Shown here piece after piece: positions 39,592-40,427 of a DNA stretch of 40,427 nucleotides (its first letter is position 1; each line of letters begins with the position of its first letter). This DNA comes from Verrucomicrobiota bacterium (GTDB lineage: Bacteria > Verrucomicrobiota > Verrucomicrobiia > Limisphaerales > JAJOIW01), in assembly GCA_021209225.1 (NCBI GenBank), contig JAJOIW010000230.1, positions 1 to 40,427 on the forward strand, read 5' to 3'. Position numbers and translations under genes: made by a program. The notes beneath the pieces are model-generated. The model ran no database searches. It was not told where the DNA came from and was given only the letters and a program-made list of their open reading frames with translations.

Positions 39592-40427
39592 TCAATGCAG
39601 ATGCTCATTTCCTTCTATAAAATGCCGTATTTTACCACTGCCTCCCAAATGGAAAATCGCTTCGCAGAGCGCCTCGGACTGGCCCGATCCCGAAGTCCCC
39701 CGGTGGCAGCGGCATAAAGTTGAAATCCGCACGCTTCTCCCCTGCCAGTGTCCCGGTCGTGCTGGACACGCCGAGGAGAGTGGCCGCTCCGCTTGTGACC
39801 ACAGCCATGAGGCGCTCCCATGAAAGCCCGGGAACAACCCGCTTGAGTGCCCGGACCTCAGCCAATAAATCCAATTCATCGGACCGGCCTTCCCTGGGAT
39901 GGCACAAGACCGTAGCCAGACTATCCGTGCCCAATCCCCACATGACCCCATACCGCTCCCAATTACCGACCGGATGCGTGTCATGTGCAAAAAATTCATG
40001 ACTGCGCGGGCAATGAACCAATGCGCCCCCTTCACTGGCTATAAGTTTCAGCTCAGATTCCAGAAGAAAATTCCCATGGACCATGAGCACCTGCCGCAGA
40101 GGGATTCCACAGTTCACCAGATGCTCAAACGGAGTGGCACCCAATGGCTCAACCGCAGACTTCGCACACATCGAGAGCCAATCCCACATCGCACCCGATT
40201 TACTGGCAAAATAATCGAATTCCTCCCTGGATTCGCTGAGGTGCAGACTCACACATCTCGAAGGGTGCCTCGATGGAATCCATTCGCCCATACGCTTCAG
40301 GAGACCAGGAACCACAGAGTAGACACTGTGCGGCGCCACCATAGGACCTCCAACCTCATGTTTTTTTCCGGAGAGACAAATCATCCATTGTTCCCAGATC
40401 CATTCCGGATCTATCCCGAACAGGACG
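39592..40427 (-). CDS. Amidohydrolase-family deaminase-like enzyme, C-terminal part (frame broken near 39674-39679; runs off the right edge)
   Basis: About 277 residues are visible and the frame continues past 40427, so the N-terminus with the HxH metal site is missing. Visible are APHSVYSV, the ligand His region LMVHGNFLLE, HCPRSHEFF and the Asp in GLGTDSLAT, followed by LDLLAEVRALKRVVPG. The pattern matches TRZ/ATZ-type deaminases (S-adenosylhomocysteine, aminofutalosine or guanine deaminase relatives). As written the frame ends at 39632 with FPFGRQW. Dropping one base near 39674-39679 restores EALCEAIFHLGG and IRHFIEGNEHLH, ending at 39592, which fits the family C-terminus much better. Aminofutalosine deaminase (menaquinone route) is one candidate; substrate undecided. 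Confidence 0.8.

Noticed and set aside
1-40427. CRISPR arrays, insertion sequences, tRNA or rRNA genes, toxin-antitoxin or phage-defence systems
   Set aside because: I found no regular spacer repeats, transposase motifs, tRNA-like cloverleafs or defence-protein motifs.

Overview
The window looks like a chromosomal segment of a Verrucomicrobiota bacterium (PVC group), possibly of the Opitutae type. This rests on gene content, not on a marker gene. It carries two stand-alone pseudopilins with the H-X9-DG signature, two DUF1080 proteins, a CotH-kinase/lamin-tail giant secreted protein, a second giant secreted beta-sandwich protein, and an NhaR-like LysR regulator beside a short hibernation factor. 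Base composition is about 50% GC and looks even throughout. I see no tRNA, rRNA, CRISPR array, insertion sequence or prophage.

Layout. At 1-122 there is the start of a possible unknown gene on the minus strand. 299-4940 is a giant CotH/LTD surface protein, followed by a convergent pseudopilin (5130-5954), an NhaR-like regulator (6092-7027) and a divergent ribosome hibernation factor (7221-7580). 7781-10294 is a nucleotide-sugar pair (UDP-glucuronate decarboxylase-like and UDP-glucose dehydrogenase). 10387-11872 is an iron-ADH with an LsrG-like monooxygenase, followed by an alpha/beta hydrolase and a convergent DASS transporter. 14586-19225 is a second giant secreted protein. 19449-23006 holds fumC and a two-gene unit made of an M29-like metallopeptidase and an OvoA-C-terminal-type methyltransferase. 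23318-24833 is ilvA. 25321-33376 is rich in translation and ribosome-assembly genes: a STAS-like protein, a small unknown, uup, a catalytically degenerate DEAD-box protein with a DbpA RNA-binding domain, ychF, obg, rpmA and rplU. The right end has a second pseudopilin, two DUF1080 genes, an M16 protease and the C-terminal part of an amidohydrolase.

Reading-frame quality. I find twelve single-position frame breaks in ten genes (cotH, ugd, the DASS gene, the giant secreted gene, ilvA, the helicase-like gene, ychF, obg three times, DUF1080x2 and the amidohydrolase). Most fall in short homopolymers. In each case the two frames join into one recognisable protein, and several of these genes are normally essential. 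I read them mainly as consensus-sequence errors and annotate each gene as one CDS across the break.

Most notable biology: (1) a full-length DEAD-box homologue that has lost Walker A, SAT, the arginine finger and half of the DEAD motif but keeps both RecA folds and a DbpA-type RNA-binding domain; (2) an Obg GTPase with a very large acidic, repeat-bearing insertion inside its N-terminal fold and no OCT domain; (3) a probable ovothiol-type N-methyltransferase paired with an M29-like metalloprotein; and (4) giant secreted proteins that share a jelly-roll module.
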